Source of the DNA: an uncultured Oxalobacteraceae bacterium
Lineage (GTDB): Bacteria > Pseudomonadota > Gammaproteobacteria > Burkholderiales > Burkholderiaceae
DNA: 7,661 nt
Direction: 5' to 3'
Assembly: GCA_946478765.1 (NCBI GenBank)
Contig: CAMLDH010000181.1
Span: 1-7,661, forward strand
Under the pieces are notes generated by a model. The model was not told the DNA's origin. It did not search any database and saw only the letters and a list, made by a program, of their open reading frames with translations. This document shows positions 6,212 to 7,661 of the stretch, one piece after another (the first letter of the stretch is position 1; each line of letters opens with the position of its first letter). A program made the position numbers and the translations under genes.

Positions 6212-7590
6212 TGCCAGCCACCAATGCCAATCTGATCGATTACGCCAAGCGCATCGAAGATCTCGCGACCACGCTGGGTCTCGATTTTTATCCGGTCGAC
6301 TTTGAGCTGGTGCCGAATAATTTCATGATGGAAATCGCCGTATACGGCCTGCCGGTGCGCATGCCGCATTGGTCATTCGGCGTGCGCTACATCCATCAAC
6401 TCATTCGGCAAGGGATGGGACATTCGCGTATTTTCGAAGTCATGTTCCCCGGCGATCCCTGCCACGCTTATCTGGTCAACAACAATACCTTGCCGGAAAA
6501 TACTCTGGTGGTCGCCCATGTGCTGGGACATGCGGATTTTGCCAAAAACAATCATTTGTTCGCGCATTTCATGCAAATGGCGGGCGGCCACATTCTGGAG
6601 CAGGCGGCCGCACGCGCGCATCGGATTGAGGATGCACTGAACGAATTCGGCCAAGAGCGGGTGGAATCCGTGCTCGACGCAGCGCTTGCGCTGGAACCGC
6701 ACATCGATACCAACCAGGAACTGCATCGCGATCCCTATCCGGTACGATCGAAAAATAAGGAAGAGCCGCCCGCGCTGGCCCCGTTCCAGCAGCGTTTTCA
6801 ACATCTGCCGGGCGAAAAAGCGGCCGCGCCCCGGCCGGCATTCACCGGCGGTACGATTCCACCGCAACCGGAATATGATTTGTTATGGTTCATTGCCCAC
6901 CATGCGCCGGACATGGAAGGCTGGGAGCGCGATATCTTTCTTGCGGTGCGCGAAGAATCATTCTATTTTTACCCCGTCTTTGCTTGCCAGATCATGAATG
7001 AAGGCTGGGCATCCTATTGGCATGCGCGGCTGTTGCGGGAAGCGGACTTTCTGCCGAACGACCTGTATCTCTCCGCCATCAAGGCGCATTCGGATGTGGT
7101 TCGTCCGTATGCCGCCGAAAGTCAACTAGCGCTGGCGGTCAATCCTTACCATCTGGGATTTTCGATGTGGGAACATATCATCGAAAAGCAAGGACTCGAA
7201 GCGGCACGGCAAATCTGCAGGGAAGAAGACGATTTCGGTTTCATTCGCAATTACCTGGATCGCGAACTGGCCGAAAAACTGGAATTGTTCGTGTACGAAG
7301 CACATGAAGACGGCGACATCAAGATTGCCGAACGTGACATCCACGCAATACGCGAAGCGATTCTCGCACCGAAATTCAACTATGGCGCACCGCGCATTGC
7401 AGCCACCAAACTGCATGTCGACGGCAGCCTTGAACTCACGCACGACTACAAGAGCGATGGGCGCGGACTCGATATCGGTCGGGCGGAACGTGTGCTCGAA
7501 TACATCGCGCGCGTATGGCGACGCCCGGTCTTGCTCAACACTGTGGGCGAAAGCGGCAATGCGCGAATAATCACCAGCAAGAGAAATTAA
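6211..7590 (+). CDS. spoVR: SpoVR family protein
   Basis: A 459-residue cytoplasmic protein close in length to B. subtilis SpoVR and somewhat shorter than E. coli YcgB. Family blocks are clear: an N-terminal helix ending in LGLDFYPVDFELV (22-34), PHWSFG (52-57), VVAHVLGHADFAKNN (100-114) with histidines 103 and 107, the signature NEGWASYWHARLL (263-275), and NPYHLGFSMWEHI (311-323). The C-terminal part has HDYKSDGRGLD (411-421). The histidine-rich core and the HxxxH-type spacing suggest a metal or cofactor site, but no activity is established. In B. subtilis the family is linked to spore cortex formation; in non-sporing bacteria it is conserved with prkA and yeaH, which points to an envelope or stationary-phase role. 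A variable Pro/Lys/Ala-rich stretch (about 178-220) looks like a linker. Third and last gene of the operon; the 71 bases after it show no convincing terminator. Confidence 0.95.
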   Translation: MPATNANLIDYAKRIEDLATTLGLDFYPVDFELVPNNFMMEIAVYGLPVRMPHWSFGVRYIHQLIRQGMGHSRIFEVMFPGDPCHAYLVNNNTLPENTLVVAHVLGHADFAKNNHLFAHFMQMAGGHILEQAAARAHRIEDALNEFGQERVESVLDAALALEPHIDTNQELHRDPYPVRSKNKEEPPALAPFQQRFQHLPGEKAAAPRPAFTGGTIPPQPEYDLLWFIAHHAPDMEGWERDIFLAVREESFYFYPVFACQIMNEGWASYWHARLLREADFLPNDLYLSAIKAHSDVVRPYAAESQLALAVNPYHLGFSMWEHIIEKQGLEAARQICREEDDFGFIRNYLDRELAEKLELFVYEAHEDGDIKIAERDIHAIREAILAPKFNYGAPRIAATKLHVDGSLELTHDYKSDGRGLDIGRAERVLEYIARVWRRPVLLNTVGESGNARIITSKRN

Positions 7591-7661
7591 TCGCGCTCTC
7601 TTTTATCCTAGATTCGGCAGTTGGACAGGTGCGAGTGTGCATTTTTCCGGCCCTCTGGCTA

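Noticed and set aside
7561..7604. Possible terminator after spoVR: GCGCGA (7561-7566) with TCGCGC (7591-7596), or AAGAGA with TCTCTT before TTTT
   Set aside because: The first stem has a 24-base loop and lies partly in the coding region. The second has only two G:C pairs. Neither is a convincing intrinsic terminator.

Overview
The window looks like chromosomal DNA of a flagellated, non-spore-forming proteobacterium. The best guess is a betaproteobacterium of the Burkholderiales/Oxalobacteraceae type. The reasons are moderately GC-rich coding sequence, a small YjfB-type motility protein gene behind a sigma-28-like -10 box, and a prkA-yhbH-spoVR gene set in a Gram-negative setting. The taxonomic call is inference, because there is no rRNA or other marker gene here. 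I see no tRNA, rRNA, CRISPR array, insertion sequence or phage gene.

Left part (1-1391, minus strand): a long open frame that runs off the left edge and so lacks its stop. It encodes the first 463 residues of a two-domain glycosyltransferase, with a GT2 (GT-A) domain at the N-terminus followed by a GT-B-like domain. A 268-base divergent intergenic region separates it from a plus-strand gene for a 102-residue dimeric alpha/beta-barrel (ABM-like) protein at 1660-1968.

Middle (1969-2961): mostly non-coding. It contains a 13-bp tandem repeat next to a perfect 24-bp palindrome (2101-2152), then the minus-strand yjfB-like gene (2301-2498) with a strong Shine-Dalgarno and a perfect GCCGATAA box. 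About 460 bases of leader DNA upstream of prkA follow, containing a 15-bp inverted repeat and an 11-bp tandem duplication close to the prkA start.

Right part (2962-7590, plus strand): a three-gene operon of PrkA (AAA+ ATPase/putative Ser kinase), YeaH/YhbH (DUF444, von Willebrand A-type MIDAS) and SpoVR. By recalled resemblance, PrkA and YhbH are closer to the Bacillus versions than to E. coli YeaG/YeaH. yhbH and spoVR overlap by one base, while prkA and yhbH are separated by 130 bases that contain a possible 40-codon coupling ORF. Known biology of the families points to a stationary-phase, starvation or cell-envelope response in which an AAA+ motor works with a metal-dependent vWA adaptor. 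The role of SpoVR outside spore formers is poorly defined. This operon is the most interesting system in the window. It is a known conserved set rather than wholly new, and the details worth checking are the Cys/His cluster in PrkA, the spacer, and the upstream control region.
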